NCBI GenBank assembly: GCA_015207155.1
Contig: JADEXK010000024.1
Span: forward strand, 1 to 64,000
Length of the DNA stretch: 64,000 bases
DNA from: Nostocales cyanobacterium LEGE 11386
GTDB lineage: Bacteria; Cyanobacteriota; Cyanobacteriia; Cyanobacteriales; Nostocaceae
Reading direction: 5' to 3'
Position 1 is the first letter of the stretch; every line of letters starts with the position of its first letter. The notes below the pieces were generated by a model. The model was not told the origin of the DNA. It searched no databases and worked only from the letters and a program-made list of their open reading frames with translations. The position numbers and the translations under genes were made by a program. This document shows, piece by piece, positions 1 through 9,212 of this stretch.

Positions 1-17
1 ATCCCCATCTATTCCCC

Positions 18-746
18 ATGTTGCAAAACTCTGTACTAGTAGAACCTGTAATTGCTGTTCATAACGTCAACCACTACTTTGGTGGAGGTAATCTCCGCAA
101 ACAAGTTTTATTTGATATTAATTTGGAGATTAACGCTGGTGATATTGTAATTATGACTGGCCCCTCAGGTTCAGGAAAAACCACTCTGTTAACTCTCATG
201 GGGGGACTACGTTCTGCTCAAGAAGGTAGTTTAAAAATTTTAGGACAGGAAATTTGTGGAGCCAACAAAGCACAGTTAACCCGACTGCGCCGCCAGATTG
301 GCTATATTTTCCAAGCACATAACCTCATGACTTTTTTGACAGCTAAAGATAATGTGCGAATGTCTTTAGAGTTGCATGACGATTTTTTAAATCAGGATGT
401 CAACGCCAAAGCGATCGCTATGTTGGAAACTGTTGGTTTAGGTGATCATATCAATTATTATCCAGAGAATTTGTCAGGAGGGCAAAAACAGAGAGTAGCG
501 ATCGCTCGTGCTTTAGTCAGCCATCCTAAAATTGTTTTGGCAGACGAACCCACGGCTGCACTTGACAAAAAATCTGGGCGTGATGTCGTCGAATTAATGC
601 AGAAGCTAGCCAAAGAACAAGGCTGTACAATCTTGCTAGTTACCCACGACAACCGCATCCTTGATATCGCTGATCGCATCATTTATATGGAAGATGGTCA
701 ACTGAAAACTAATGATGTCGATGTTGCTACAAAAATGCAAATCTAA
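18..746 (+). CDS. devA-like: DevA-type ABC transporter ATP-binding protein
   Basis: This 242-residue protein is an ABC ATPase. Visible motifs are Walker A GPSGSGKT (residues 48-55), signature LSGGQ (152-156), Walker B VLADE (173-177) and the switch His210. It fits the MacB/LolD/DevA group that powers DevBC-type exporters. In heterocystous cyanobacteria DevBCA exports envelope glycolipids, but these genomes hold several DevA paralogues, so the substrate is open. Permease and membrane-fusion genes (devB, devC) would be expected just upstream, outside the window. Only 17 bases precede the ATG, so no promoter can be judged. An IS element begins about 30 bp after the stop. The family call is firm; the specific DevA role is inferred. 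Confidence 0.85.
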   Translation: MLQNSVLVEPVIAVHNVNHYFGGGNLRKQVLFDINLEINAGDIVIMTGPSGSGKTTLLTLMGGLRSAQEGSLKILGQEICGANKAQLTRLRRQIGYIFQAHNLMTFLTAKDNVRMSLELHDDFLNQDVNAKAIAMLETVGLGDHINYYPENLSGGQKQRVAIARALVSHPKIVLADEPTAALDKKSGRDVVELMQKLAKEQGCTILLVTHDNRILDIADRIIYMEDGQLKTNDVDVATKMQI

Positions 747-773
747 ATGTTTATCAAAAAAGAGAGTGCAGGA

Positions 774-960
774 TTGACACTCCCCCGACTGTTTAAATTT
801 CGCTGCGCTCATTTAAACAAAAAGTCGGGGGATTCTTAAGAGTCCACAAACGAACTCTTAATGGCGTTGTCAATGCGCCTCTACTAACTCCACTGAGGTT
901 AATCCCCAATGTTGCCGCTACTTTAGAAATTATGTTTGCTGCTCCATTGGCATCTGCGTT
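774..960 (-). ncRNA. putative omega RNA / right-end RNA of TnpB
   Basis: TnpB nucleases use an RNA from the 3' part of tnpB and the transposon right end, with the flanking sequence as guide. Here the last tnpB codons run into the hairpin at 781-832 and a TCAA-like end on the minus strand at 777-774. The predicted guide would be the minus-strand bases from 773 down to about 754. No RNA evidence is available, the 5' boundary is arbitrary, and the call rests on family knowledge plus the hairpin. Confidence 0.35.
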
Positions 961-2100
961 GATGTACCAATTGGTTGCAGTGCTGAATAATCCACGCTTT
1001 ACTCGTTTTCCTGATGACTTCCAATCTTTGGGTTTTTCACCATGTTTGGGGAGGCTATCACCATCTACAAACGATCCAGCAGAAGTATTGGCTTCTTCCG
1101 TTTCTACAAAATTAATTCTATATTGTTGGCAAAGTTGAGAAATGCGTTCTTTAAGCTTGCCTGTAGGAATTTGAACAAATTTCTGATTAGCTTTACTTCC
1201 CATATTTGCACCGTCTTTTTGCCTTTGGTTCCACCCAAAAACAATCCGACCAATACCGTACTCCAAGCAATGATTGATAACAATCTGAGCAGCTTTGTTA
1301 ACTGCATCCCGCATTTGTCTATTACGCTTTTCTGTGATACCTGCCAATTGTTTAGACCAGAAACCTTGAGGTTGATTCTCCTTAAGTCTAGCTACTTGCT
1401 TGTTATACCACTGATTGAGAGATTTAAGATGCTTTCCGTCAACAATAAAACTTGTGCCTACATTACTAACGCAGGTTAACCAATTATCAATTCCATGATC
1501 AATCCCTAATACCTTGCCTACATTTAATTGAGATTTAATATCTTCGACAGGATAAACAAATTCAGCGTAGAAACATCTATTTCTAGGTAAGATTCTAAGC
1601 TCTTTGATATCCTCCCATTTTAAATTTGATGGCATTGGCAAATAAATTGCATCAATACCAAACCAAGTTTTTACCTGATTTCCTAGTGGGATTCTAATAC
1701 CATCATCTGTTAGTTTTAGCCAACGCTTAGGGTAAGTAACTGTGAACAATCCAGTTTTTCGATATTTAGGCAATGATGGCTTGTCTTGAAGCTCTCCGCG
1801 TTTCCAAAGTTTTGTTAGTTCTTGGAATGATTTAAAAGCTGCCGCAACATTATTGCAAGTTTGCTGCGCTGAAGATACATACATTGCTCCAAAATGTTTA
1901 TTTTTAGAGCGAGTCATTTCAGCACAAATTTCAGCATGTTTAATTATCTTGCCAGTTTTAAAATAGATTTGCCTAGCATAATAGACAGAACAGTTCCAAA
2001 CTTTGTTAGACTCTGTGCATAGATACTCAATAATAGCCCAAACATCAGACGGAGCATGAATTAAAGTTTGTTGGCATCCATACATAATTTGTCGATACAT
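793..2100 (-). CDS. tnpB: TnpB-type RNA-guided nuclease (OrfB), zinc-finger-less variant
   Basis: This 435-residue protein has the split RuvC-like catalytic core of TnpB: Asp201 in LGIDHGID, a Glu in the VETEEANTS stretch (335/336) and Asp383 in NADANGAANI. The usual four-cysteine zinc finger between the last two motifs is missing; the stretch from TSAGSFVDG to GKRVKRG has no Cys. A TSxxSFxDxD pattern without the finger is, from memory, common in a cyanobacterial TnpB lineage, so this may be natural rather than damage. The ORF is full length and its end overlaps the right-end hairpin. TnpB proteins promote retention of IS605-type elements by RNA-guided cleavage. Confidence 0.9.
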   Translation of the reverse strand: MYRQIMYGCQQTLIHAPSDVWAIIEYLCTESNKVWNCSVYYARQIYFKTGKIIKHAEICAEMTRSKNKHFGAMYVSSAQQTCNNVAAAFKSFQELTKLWKRGELQDKPSLPKYRKTGLFTVTYPKRWLKLTDDGIRIPLGNQVKTWFGIDAIYLPMPSNLKWEDIKELRILPRNRCFYAEFVYPVEDIKSQLNVGKVLGIDHGIDNWLTCVSNVGTSFIVDGKHLKSLNQWYNKQVARLKENQPQGFWSKQLAGITEKRNRQMRDAVNKAAQIVINHCLEYGIGRIVFGWNQRQKDGANMGSKANQKFVQIPTGKLKERISQLCQQYRINFVETEEANTSAGSFVDGDSLPKHGEKPKDWKSSGKRVKRGLFSTATNWYINADANGAANIISKVAATLGINLSGVSRGALTTPLRVRLWTLKNPPTFCLNERSEI

Positions 2101-2142
2101 TTATATTAAACAACAGTATACCACAAGATAATAGAACTAAAT

Positions 2143-2574
2143 ATGATGATTGAAAAATGGCGAGACTTTATGCGTAAGCAGACTTTTGAGTATCAGCACT
2201 ATAATCACTCTGTAGGTTTAGCTATTGTTCATTTTGTTTTCATTCCAAAACGACGGAAGCCAGTTTTGAAAGGCGAAATTAGAAATCGCCTCTATCAAAT
2301 ATGGCAAGAACTATCTGTAGAGAAAAAATGGAACATCCGTGCTTTAGAAATTGCTCCAGACCATGTGCATATTTTTGTGGAAATCAATCCAACAGATCCT
2401 ATTCATCTTGTAGTTAAAGCGTTTAAGGGGAGAGCATCAAGATATCTCCGTGACGAGTTTCCAGAACTTAAAAAACTCCCAAGCTTATGGAGTAAAAGTT
2501 ACTTCTTTAGTACGGCAGGTAATGTTAGTGCCGCCACAATTCAAAAGTATATTGAAGACCCGCACCATTACTAG
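2143..2574 (+). CDS. tnpA: IS200/IS605 Y1 transposase TnpA
   Basis: This 143-residue single-strand transposase shows the HUH motif His74-Val75-His76 in APDHVHIFVE and a catalytic Tyr136 in TIQKYIEDP, the Y1 HUH arrangement. The SLWSKSYFFSTAG segment before the Tyr is typical of the family. Translation may start at Met10 (2170), which matches the usual length of about 134 residues. It is divergent from tnpB. No disruption is visible, so the element may be autonomous. Confidence 0.9.
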   Translation: MMIEKWRDFMRKQTFEYQHYNHSVGLAIVHFVFIPKRRKPVLKGEIRNRLYQIWQELSVEKKWNIRALEIAPDHVHIFVEINPTDPIHLVVKAFKGRASRYLRDEFPELKKLPSLWSKSYFFSTAGNVSAATIQKYIEDPHHY

Positions 2575-2757
2575 GCAACTAAAGGAGCCAGTGCGTTGGG
2601 CGGCTCTGCCGACTTGAAGCAACTAGCGTTTGCATGGGTCACTTTTCCGCCTCGCTCTAAAAGAGACGAGGCTACCAAGTTTCCCAAGTTTGTCTGGTGT
2701 GGAAAAATGTTCTTTCTACACTCCTGTAAACTTCTGCTTCTTGTTACTTAAATAACT

Positions 2758-3531
2758 TTAGTTATAGTAAAACTTAGCATTTTTCAGTGCCATAATTCTA
2801 GCTAGATTTAAGCGGTAGTGATAGCTAATTCTTCGTTCCCATTTTTCCCAAAAAGTTTTCTGTTCCTTGGTATACGAAGCATCATAATGATGAGTGATAT
2901 TTTTAATTTTTTGCCAGCCATCTGTGCCAATAGTCCACCCTACTTTGGCAGCAGCTAATCCCATTGCATTACCCACACCAGCATGAATGCCTTTTAATTC
3001 TAAATATCTCCCAATAATTCTCCAATATTTCAAATATTCTAGTTCTCTACCTTCATCTCTAACAATAATAAATAAAGATTCTCCTACATATGTAGTATTT
3101 TCTAGATGCAGATTTAAATGTGCAGCCACCTTTTGAAGAGACTGCAATCTCTCAGGCGTGTATCTACTAACATGTTCAATTAAATTTTCATAATGTCCTA
3201 CTGTGATTCCAGGTTTCCACTCCAAATTATCTGGTAGGGGAGCTAATATCCTAGTATCTGCATCAATATAAATAACAGCAGGAAATTTTGATAAAGCTAT
3301 TTCCATGACAATACTTTTGTCATGATAACAAAGAAGAATGCCTTTTTGGTGATGTTTAAAAGCTAGAACATTTGGAAAATCACTGAAATCATTGATGTCA
3401 TCTGTAAAAACTAACAGTGAAGTTCCTGGAGCGTATTTTTCTAAATCACTAGCCAATTGCCGAGCCAGAAGACGGTACTTCTTTCTCAAAGCTAATGTGC
3501 AAAAACAGTAATCTTTTTGTTCTTGACTCAT
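2758..3531 (-). CDS. putative GT-A fold glycosyltransferase-like protein
   Basis: This 257-residue soluble protein resembles a nucleotide-sugar transferase. It has a hydrophobic strand followed by the acidic motif IDADTRI (DAD at 90-92), as in the DxD metal-binding site of GT-A enzymes, and an N-terminal TLALRKKYRLLARQLASDL segment like the first strand and helix of GT8-type folds. Substrate unknown. It sits alone between the IS element and a long non-coding stretch. A role in envelope or exopolysaccharide sugars is possible but unsupported. Confidence is moderate for the fold and low for function. Confidence 0.5.
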   Translation of the reverse strand: MSQEQKDYCFCTLALRKKYRLLARQLASDLEKYAPGTSLLVFTDDINDFSDFPNVLAFKHHQKGILLCYHDKSIVMEIALSKFPAVIYIDADTRILAPLPDNLEWKPGITVGHYENLIEHVSRYTPERLQSLQKVAAHLNLHLENTTYVGESLFIIVRDEGRELEYLKYWRIIGRYLELKGIHAGVGNAMGLAAAKVGWTIGTDGWQKIKNITHHYDASYTKEQKTFWEKWERRISYHYRLNLARIMALKNAKFYYN

Positions 3532-3939
3532 AAACTGCTGATGATTTTAATGTAATATTTATTGAGGTAGCAGAGCAAAGAGTAAATAAACAAACCTCGT
3601 AATATATCATACAGCGATCGCACGAGTAGTGAGCCAAATTTATCTGCTTTTCCGTAGCTTAAATTTTAAGTAATTAATTATACTTTTTAGTTTTCCTTGG
3701 GGAATCTGGCTCTTTACTTGAATAGTGGTAAATACTTATACTCAGCAGTTTCCAGGCGTCATGTATTTTGCTTGGTGTCTTAGTGTCTTAGTGGTTAAAA
3801 AAATGACTTTTGAATCACCAAAACACAAAAGTGGAAAGCCTAAAATTTTGTTCAATCTTAGGTAGTTTTTACTCACCTTGAAAGGGCTAGTACTTATACT
3901 CAGCACTTTTTAAGTGAGTGAATTAATCTCTAGAAAATA

Positions 3940-4007
3940 AAATAAATATTAAATGCATTTTTTCTGCAAAAAAAATGATAGGTTAGATACAGATTAAGAT
4001 TTACTCG
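3940..4007 (+). repeat. imperfect direct repeat, copy 1
   Basis: AT-rich segment starting AAATAAAT, with a central run of A and then ATGATAGGTTAGATACAGA. It is matched by 4190-4255, about 250 bp downstream, with scattered mismatches and one or two small indels. Function unknown; it may be a duplicated promoter segment or a dispersed repeat. Confidence 0.5.
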
Positions 4008-4189
4008 CAAGCCAAATTCTGACGCGCTCATCTAACTCAATCTAATTTACCAATTGATTAAGCAGACAACAGCTAATCATGCTTGCTTGTAGCTAAAAAT
4101 TGTCAATAGATATATCATGAGAAGTAACACAAATCCTTGTTTGGTGCTGCTTATGCAAATGCTCAATGACAAATTTCTCTGCAAAAATT

Positions 4190-4255
4190 AAATAAATCTA
4201 AATTGGATTTTTTGGCAAAAAAAAATGATATGTTGGATACAGAATTGAATTTCGC
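4190..4255 (+). repeat. imperfect direct repeat, copy 2
   Basis: Second copy of the repeat at 3940-4007, with ATGATATGTTGGATACAGA after an A-run. It lies about 690 bp before the nifB start. No coding potential is seen. Confidence 0.5.
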
Positions 4256-4830
4256 ACGTATCTGGAGTAGTCCGACGTGAATCTGCTCCAGTTTTTCCCC
4301 CTTAAACTCCTGATTTTTACGTTTTAAATAGGATTTAAGGGTGGTTTGAGTACATATTAAAATAACCCAAAACCAATTTAAACCGAGCTAAAACCTTTGC
4401 TATGACTGGATTTCGGCTGAGTACAAAGAAATCCTGAACCTCTCTTCATAAATACTCGTACCCCAAGTAAAAAATACTAGCACCCCTACCCAAAAAATAA
4501 ATTTTTAATTCTTGTAAAGCCCAAATAAGTAGGGTTTGAGAATTTGAGTACAAGCGTAATAAATCCAATAAATTCTATCCTCAATAGACGCGCCAACCAT
4601 TTGAGGACGACTGATATAAATCTTATATCGCCAATCACTCAACGCTCGAACCAAAAGTAATAGCGAAGAGTGAGTGGAGGGATGAGATAGCACCATGCCT
4701 CTGTGAATGAAAGTCGCGGCTGTACTCACAAACAAATTCCACCCAAGACCTAAACGTTGACACACACCAGCCGATAGCGAAGCGTGGCATTAGCCATACC
4801 TGAGTTAACAGTAAACAAATTGATAAATGT

Positions 4831-4851
4831 TAACTGTTAACTGCTAACTGT
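4831..4851 (+). repeat. heptanucleotide tandem repeat before nifB
   Basis: Three tandem heptamers TAACTGT, TAACTGC, TAACTGT lie about 95 bp upstream of the nifB ATG. Short tandemly repeated heptamers are a known trait of heterocystous cyanobacterial genomes. Whether this one affects nifB expression is unknown. Confidence 0.6.
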
Positions 4852-4945
4852 TTGAATACAAGACGCGACTTTATTTCCTGGGTAAAGACAGTAGCAACGG
4901 CATCTCCCACTGTGGCATCCAGTCCACCGACCCTTGCGAAATTCA

Positions 4946-6394
4946 ATGACACTACCGTCTTCAGGACTCCTCTCCTCCGACCATCAGGAACTAGCAGTTA
5001 CCCCAGCAAAATCAGGTGGTTGCGGATGCGACAGCAGCACCACCGTGGAAATGGATGAAAAACTCCAAGAACGGATCGCCAAGCATCCCTGCTACAGCGA
5101 AGATGCTCATCACCACTACGCCAGAATGCACGTTGCAGTTGCACCAGCTTGCAATATTCAATGCAACTATTGCAACCGTAAATACGACTGCGCTAACGAA
5201 AGTCGTCCTGGGGTAGTTAGCGAGTTGCTGACACCAGAAGAAGCAGCACACAAAGCTTTGGTGATTGCAGGCAAAATTCCCCAAATGACAGTCGTGGGAA
5301 TTGCGGGGCCTGGTGATCCATTGGCGAATCCCGAAAAAACTTTCCGCACCTTTGAGTTGATTGCAGACAAAGCACCAGACATCAAGCTTTGCTTATCAAC
5401 TAACGGTTTAATGCTACCCGAATACATCGATCGCATTAAACAACTAAATATAGATCACGTTACTATCACCCTAAATACAATTGACCCAGAAATCGGCGCT
5501 CAGATTTATTCTTGGGTTCACTACAAGCGCAAGCGTTATAGAGGCGTTGAAGGTGCTAAGATTCTGCTAGAAAAGCAGATGGAAGGCTTACAAGCACTTA
5601 AAGAAGCCGACATTTTGTGCAAAGTCAACTCCGTCATGATTCCCGGAATTAATGATCAGCACCTGATCGAAGTCAATAAAATGATTCGGGAAAACGGTGC
5701 GTTCCTCCACAACATCATGCCACTGATTTCGGCACCGGAACACGGCACATACTTCGGCTTAACAGGTCAACGTGGCCCCACACCCAAAGAAGTAAAGTCA
5801 GTTCAAGACAATTGCGCCGGCAACATGAAAATGATGCGCCATTGCCGTCAGTGCCGAGCCGATGCTGTAGGATTATTGGGAGAAGACCGCAGCCAAGAAT
5901 TTACCAAAGATAAGTTCTTGGAAATGTCCCCAGAATATGACCTCGAACAACGCACCCTGGTTCATGAAGGGATTGAGAAATTTAAAGAAGAACTAAAAAT
6001 AGCCAAAGATAAGGCACGTAACGGCAAGAAATTTGCCAGCAATCCCAAAATTCTCGTTGCAGTCGCCACCAAAGGCGGTGGATTAGTTAACCAACACTTC
6101 GGTCATGCCAAGGAATTCCAGATTTACGAAGTAGATGGCAGCGAAGTTCGTTTTATCGGTCATCGCAAAATTGACCAATATTGCCAAGGTGGATTTGGTG
6201 AAGAAGCCACCTTCGAGCATATTATGCAAGCGATCGCAGATTGCAAAGCAGTTCTAGTCTCCAAGATTGGTAACTGTCCTCAAGAAAAACTGCAAGCATC
6301 TGGTATACAGACCGTTGAAGCTTACGACGTGATTGAAAAGGTTGCTTTAGAATTTTACGAGCAATATGTCCAGGAGTTAGAGAATAGGGAGTAG
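4946..6394 (+). CDS. nifB: NifB, radical SAM FeMo-cofactor precursor synthase
   Basis: NifB converts [4Fe-4S] units plus SAM-derived carbide into NifB-co, the precursor of FeMo-co. The radical SAM motif reads ACNIQCNYC with Cys69, 73 and 76 (numbered from the ATG at 4946), and the [12 protein letters not shown] segment is typical. The C-terminal 120 residues form a NifX-like cofactor-binding domain ([18 protein letters not shown]). The frame could begin at TTG 4934, but ATG 4946 gives the expected MTLPS start of 482 residues; no good ribosome site is visible for either. The last codons and stop fall inside a TAGGGAG repeat array. It heads the nifB-fdxN-nifS-nifU operon. Confidence 0.97.
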   Translation: MTLPSSGLLSSDHQELAVTPAKSGGCGCDSSTTVEMDEKLQERIAKHPCYSEDAHHHYARMHVAVAPACNIQCNYCNRKYDCANESRPGVVSELLTPEEAAHKALVIAGKIPQMTVVGIAGPGDPLANPEKTFRTFELIADKAPDIKLCLSTNGLMLPEYIDRIKQLNIDHVTITLNTIDPEIGAQIYSWVHYKRKRYRGVEGAKILLEKQMEGLQALKEADILCKVNSVMIPGINDQHLIEVNKMIRENGAFLHNIMPLISAPEHGTYFGLTGQRGPTPKEVKSVQDNCAGNMKMMRHCRQCRADAVGLLGEDRSQEFTKDKFLEMSPEYDLEQRTLVHEGIEKFKEELKIAKDKARNGKKFASNPKILVAVATKGGGLVNQHFGHAKEFQIYEVDGSEVRFIGHRKIDQYCQGGFGEEATFEHIMQAIADCKAVLVSKIGNCPQEKLQASGIQTVEAYDVIEKVALEFYEQYVQELENRE

Positions 6395-6410
6395 GGAGTA
6401 GGGAGTAGGG
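6385..6410 (+). repeat. TAGGGAG heptamer array spanning the nifB stop
   Basis: Three perfect TAGGGAG units (6385-6405) plus a partial unit. The nifB stop TAG (6392-6394) lies in the second unit, so the final residues are repeat-encoded. Unit gain or loss would alter only the extreme C-terminus and the nifB-fdxN spacer. Confidence 0.8.
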
Positions 6411-6511
6411 TACAGGAAGACTTTGACTTTCTCCCCCATCTCCCCCCACTCACTGGTTACTCGCAGTCGAAGTACACTCAACACTCCCCCATTTCAACAA
6501 GGAGAATAATC

Positions 6512-6865
6512 ATGGCTTACACAATCACTAGCCAATGTATTTCCTGCAATCTCTGTCTGTCTGCTTGTCCTACTGGTGCAGTTAAAGTAATTGACGGTAA
6601 TCATTGGATTGACCCTGAACTTTGCACAAACTGCGTTGGTAATGTTTACTCTGTACCTCAGTGTAAAGCTGGTTGTCCTACCTGCAATGGTTGCGTTAAG
6701 CAGCCTAACGATTATTGGGAAGGCTGGTTTGCTAATTACAACCACTCTTTAGCAAAATTAACCAACAAAAAAGATTACTGGGAGCGCTGGTTTGAATATT
6801 ACTCCCAAAAATTCTCAGAGCAATTATCTCGGCATCAGAGCGGAGTCGTAGGTGTATCAGGATGA
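6512..6865 (+). CDS. fdxN: FdxN, nif-associated 2[4Fe-4S] ferredoxin
   Basis: This 117-residue bacterial-type ferredoxin sits in the nifB operon. Cys9, 12, 15 and 19 form one CxxCxxCxxxC cluster; Cys38, 41, 51, 55, 58 and 61 supply a second, extended one, as in nif ferredoxins thought to reduce NifB. A good ribosome site (AAGGAG) lies 8 bases before the ATG. The stop overlaps the nifS start (ATGA). In Anabaena PCC 7120 this gene is split by a large excision element; here it is intact, so only nifD is interrupted in this cluster. Confidence 0.95.
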   Translation: MAYTITSQCISCNLCLSACPTGAVKVIDGNHWIDPELCTNCVGNVYSVPQCKAGCPTCNGCVKQPNDYWEGWFANYNHSLAKLTNKKDYWERWFEYYSQKFSEQLSRHQSGVVGVSG

Positions 6866-8064
6866 GCATCATTTATTTAGACAATAATGCCACAACGAAG
6901 GTAGACCCAGAAGTTATAGATTTGATGTTGCCTTATTTGCGGGACTACTACGGTAATCCCTCAAGTATGCATACCTTTGGTGGACAACTGGGCAAAGCTG
7001 TGAGAATAGCCAGACAACAACTGGCCGCCCTCATCGGTGCAGATGAATCGGAAATTGTCTACACCAGTTGCGGTACTGAGGGAGATAACGCGGCCATTCG
7101 CGCCGCTTTGTTAGCTCAACCAGAAAAGCGACATATCATCACTACGCAAGTTGAACACCCAGCCGTATTGAATGTCTGCAAACAACTAGAAACCCAAGGT
7201 TACAATGTTACCTATCTTTCGGTGAATCGTCAGGGACAGTTGGATCTCAATGAACTGGAAGCTTCTCTGACTGGTAACACCGCCTTGGTGACGATTATGT
7301 ATGCCAACAACGAAACAGGTACCATTTTTCCCATTGAGCAAATTGGCTTACGAGTCAAAGAATATGGCGCTCTCTTTCATGTAGATGCAGTGCAAGCCGT
7401 GGGCAAAATCCCCATGAACATGAAGAACAGCACCATCGATATGTTGACCTTATCTGGTCACAAAATCCATGCTCCCAAGGGAATTGGTGCTTTATATGTG
7501 CGTCGTGGCGTGCGGTTCCGTCCCTTGTTACTTGGGGGACACCAAGAACGTGGTCGCCGGGCGGGAACAGAGAATGTTCCAGCTATCATTGCTTTAGGTA
7601 AAGCAGCAGAATTGGAACTCTTACATTTAGAAGAGGCTACCACAAGAGAAAGAAAACTACGCGATCACCTAGAGCAAACCTTACTCGCAAAAATCCCCAA
7701 CTGCGAAGTTAATGGCGACCCAACGCAGAGATTACCAAACACCACTAATATCGGCTTCAAATACATTGAAGGTGAAGCAATTCTGCTTTCATTGAACAAA
7801 TACGGCATCTGTGCTTCATCTGGTTCCGCTTGTACCTCCGGGTCTTTAGAACCTTCTCACGTTTTGCGGGCGATGGGTTTACCCTACACCACCTTACATG
7901 GCTCCATTCGTTTCAGTCTTTCTCGCTACACCACAGAAGCTGAAATTGACCAAGTAATAGAAGTAATGCCCGATATTGTCGCCCGTTTACGCGCCATGTC
8001 CCCCTTCAAAAATGATGATGCGGGTTGGTTGCAAGAACAAGCACAAGCATTAGCTCATAGTTAG
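6862..8064 (+). CDS. nifS: NifS cysteine desulfurase
   Basis: NifS is a PLP enzyme that takes sulfur from L-cysteine and passes it to NifU for nitrogenase Fe-S clusters. The 400-residue protein has the start YLDNNATTKVDPEV, the PLP lysine Lys201 in LSGHKIHAPKG, and catalytic Cys324 in ASSGSACTSGS. It begins inside the fdxN stop (4-base overlap), which implies translational coupling. Length and motifs are normal for the family. Confidence 0.97.
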   Translation: MSIIYLDNNATTKVDPEVIDLMLPYLRDYYGNPSSMHTFGGQLGKAVRIARQQLAALIGADESEIVYTSCGTEGDNAAIRAALLAQPEKRHIITTQVEHPAVLNVCKQLETQGYNVTYLSVNRQGQLDLNELEASLTGNTALVTIMYANNETGTIFPIEQIGLRVKEYGALFHVDAVQAVGKIPMNMKNSTIDMLTLSGHKIHAPKGIGALYVRRGVRFRPLLLGGHQERGRRAGTENVPAIIALGKAAELELLHLEEATTRERKLRDHLEQTLLAKIPNCEVNGDPTQRLPNTTNIGFKYIEGEAILLSLNKYGICASSGSACTSGSLEPSHVLRAMGLPYTTLHGSIRFSLSRYTTEAEIDQVIEVMPDIVARLRAMSPFKNDDAGWLQEQAQALAHS

Positions 8065-8088
8065 GGAGTAGGGAATAAAAATTCACCA

Positions 8089-8116
8089 CTCAGCACTCAG
8101 CACTCAGCACTCAGCA
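8089..8116 (+). repeat. CTCAGCA heptamer array between nifS and nifU
   Basis: Four perfect tandem CTCAGCA units end 9 bases before the nifU ATG and take the place of a normal ribosome binding site. This places an STRR in the translation initiation region of nifU. Confidence 0.85.
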
Positions 8117-8125
8117 CTTATAACT

Positions 8126-9040
8126 ATGTGGGACTACACAGATAAAGTATTAGACTTGTTTTACAATCCCAAAAACCAGGGAGCTATTGAAGAAACCGAC
8201 GAACCTGGTGTGAAGGTAGCAATGGGAGAAATTGGTAGTATTGCTTGTGGTGATGCGCTAAGACTACACTTGAAAGTTGAAGTAGCATCTGACACAATTT
8301 TGGATGCTCGCTTTCAAACCTTTGGCTGCACCAGTGCGATCGCTTCTTCTAGTGCGTTAACCGAAATGGTCAAGGGTTTAACTTTAGATGAAGCCTTGAA
8401 AGTCTCCAATAAAGAAATTGCTGACTACCTCGGCGGATTACCTGAAGCTAAAATGCACTGCTCTGTCATGGGACAAGAAGCGCTAGAAGCCGCTATTTAT
8501 AACTATCGTGGCATTCCTCTAGCTACCCATGATGACGATGATGAAGGTGCATTAATTTGTAGCTGCTTTGGGATCACTGAATCCAAAATTCGCCGTGTGA
8601 TTGTCGAAAATAACCTCACGGATGCGGAACAGGTAACAAATTATGTCAAAGCCGGCGGCGGATGCGGTTCCTGTTTAGCAAATATTGATGATATTATAAG
8701 AAGTGTAAAGGAACAAGCCGCCGCACCTGCTCTTAACAACCACAGCGTCGCAGTTACTACAGATATCGTTAATTCTCAACCGCGATCGCCAAGACCTCTC
8801 ACCAACGTGCAGAAGATTGCATTGATTCAAAAAGTCTTAGATGAAGAAGTCAGACCTGTGTTAATTGCTGACGGCGGAGATGTAGAACTTTACGATGTAG
8901 ATGGCGATAGAGTCAAGGTTTTACTCCAAGGCGCTTGTGGTTCTTGTTCTAGCAGTACAGCCACTCTCAAGATTGCGATCGAAGCTAGGTTACAGGATCG
9001 AGTCAGTAAAAACCTTGTAGTCGAGGCAGTCGAACCATAG
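8126..9040 (+). CDS. nifU: NifU Fe-S cluster scaffold
   Basis: NifU assembles Fe-S clusters from NifS sulfur for NifH and NifB. All three domains of full-length NifU are visible: an IscU-like domain (Cys41, 68, 112), a central [2Fe-2S] BFD-like domain (Cys145, 147, 180, 183) and a C-terminal Nfu domain (Cys271, 274 in GACGSCSSS). The 304-residue length is typical. The start lies just after the CTCAGCA array with no purine-rich ribosome site. glbN follows after 172 bp. Confidence 0.97.
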   Translation: MWDYTDKVLDLFYNPKNQGAIEETDEPGVKVAMGEIGSIACGDALRLHLKVEVASDTILDARFQTFGCTSAIASSSALTEMVKGLTLDEALKVSNKEIADYLGGLPEAKMHCSVMGQEALEAAIYNYRGIPLATHDDDDEGALICSCFGITESKIRRVIVENNLTDAEQVTNYVKAGGGCGSCLANIDDIIRSVKEQAAAPALNNHSVAVTTDIVNSQPRSPRPLTNVQKIALIQKVLDEEVRPVLIADGGDVELYDVDGDRVKVLLQGACGSCSSSTATLKIAIEARLQDRVSKNLVVEAVEP

Positions 9041-9212
9041 TTTGCAGACTTACGCACCACACAAATAGACCCTGTAATTCATTCACCAGGAACAGGAAGT
9101 AGGATTTGACCCAAATCTTCGCTCCATCAATGCTTCAGTCTTAAAGTACATAGGTGAAAGTCAACACCTAATTGCACATTTCATTATCCCACTCGCTTCA
9201 AAGGAACAGGAT

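Larger units (their letters stand above)
774..2725 (-). mobile_element. IS200/IS605-family element with divergent tnpA and tnpB
   Basis: The unit holds a Y1 transposase gene (+) and a TnpB gene (-) transcribed away from each other with 42 bp between them. The tnpB-side end carries a long imperfect hairpin: TCCCCCGACT (781-790) pairs with AGTCGGGGGA (823-832), and an inner GTTTAAAT pairs with ATTTAAAC. The tnpA-side end has a hairpin at 2650-2671 (CCTCG/CGAGG stem). I placed the right end at TTGA (774-777, TCAA on the minus strand) and the left end beside GTAA (2726-2729), by analogy with IS608 cleavage sites. The hairpins are seen; the exact ends are inference. Confidence 0.75.
3532..4945. 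other. long non-coding region upstream of nifB
   Basis: About 1.4 kb without a convincing gene. It holds two copies of the phrase ATACTTATACTCAGCA (near 3735 and 3893), an imperfect direct repeat (3940-4007 and 4190-4255), and a TAACTGT/C heptamer array just before nifB. A minus-strand ORF of 86 codons (4505-4765) shows no recognisable motif and I do not call it. The nifB promoter must lie here; I could not identify a clear NtcA or other operator. Confidence 0.6.

Noticed and set aside
1042..1479. Plus-strand ORF inside tnpB
   Set aside because: Antisense shadow of the RuvC-containing tnpB frame.
4505..4765. 86-codon minus-strand ORF upstream of nifB
   Set aside because: No motif, no clear ribosome site, and it runs into AGCGAAG-type repeat sequence; kept only as a remark in the intergenic entry.
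4766..4945. NtcA box before nifB
   Set aside because: GTAAACAAATTGATAAAT lacks the TAC half; no convincing GTA-N8-TAC found.
4852..5058. ORF in another frame across the nifB start
   Set aside because: Overlaps the well-supported NifB N-terminus; no protein-like features.
6512..6865. fdxN excision element
   Set aside because: fdxN is intact; no interruption or xisF/H/I genes here.
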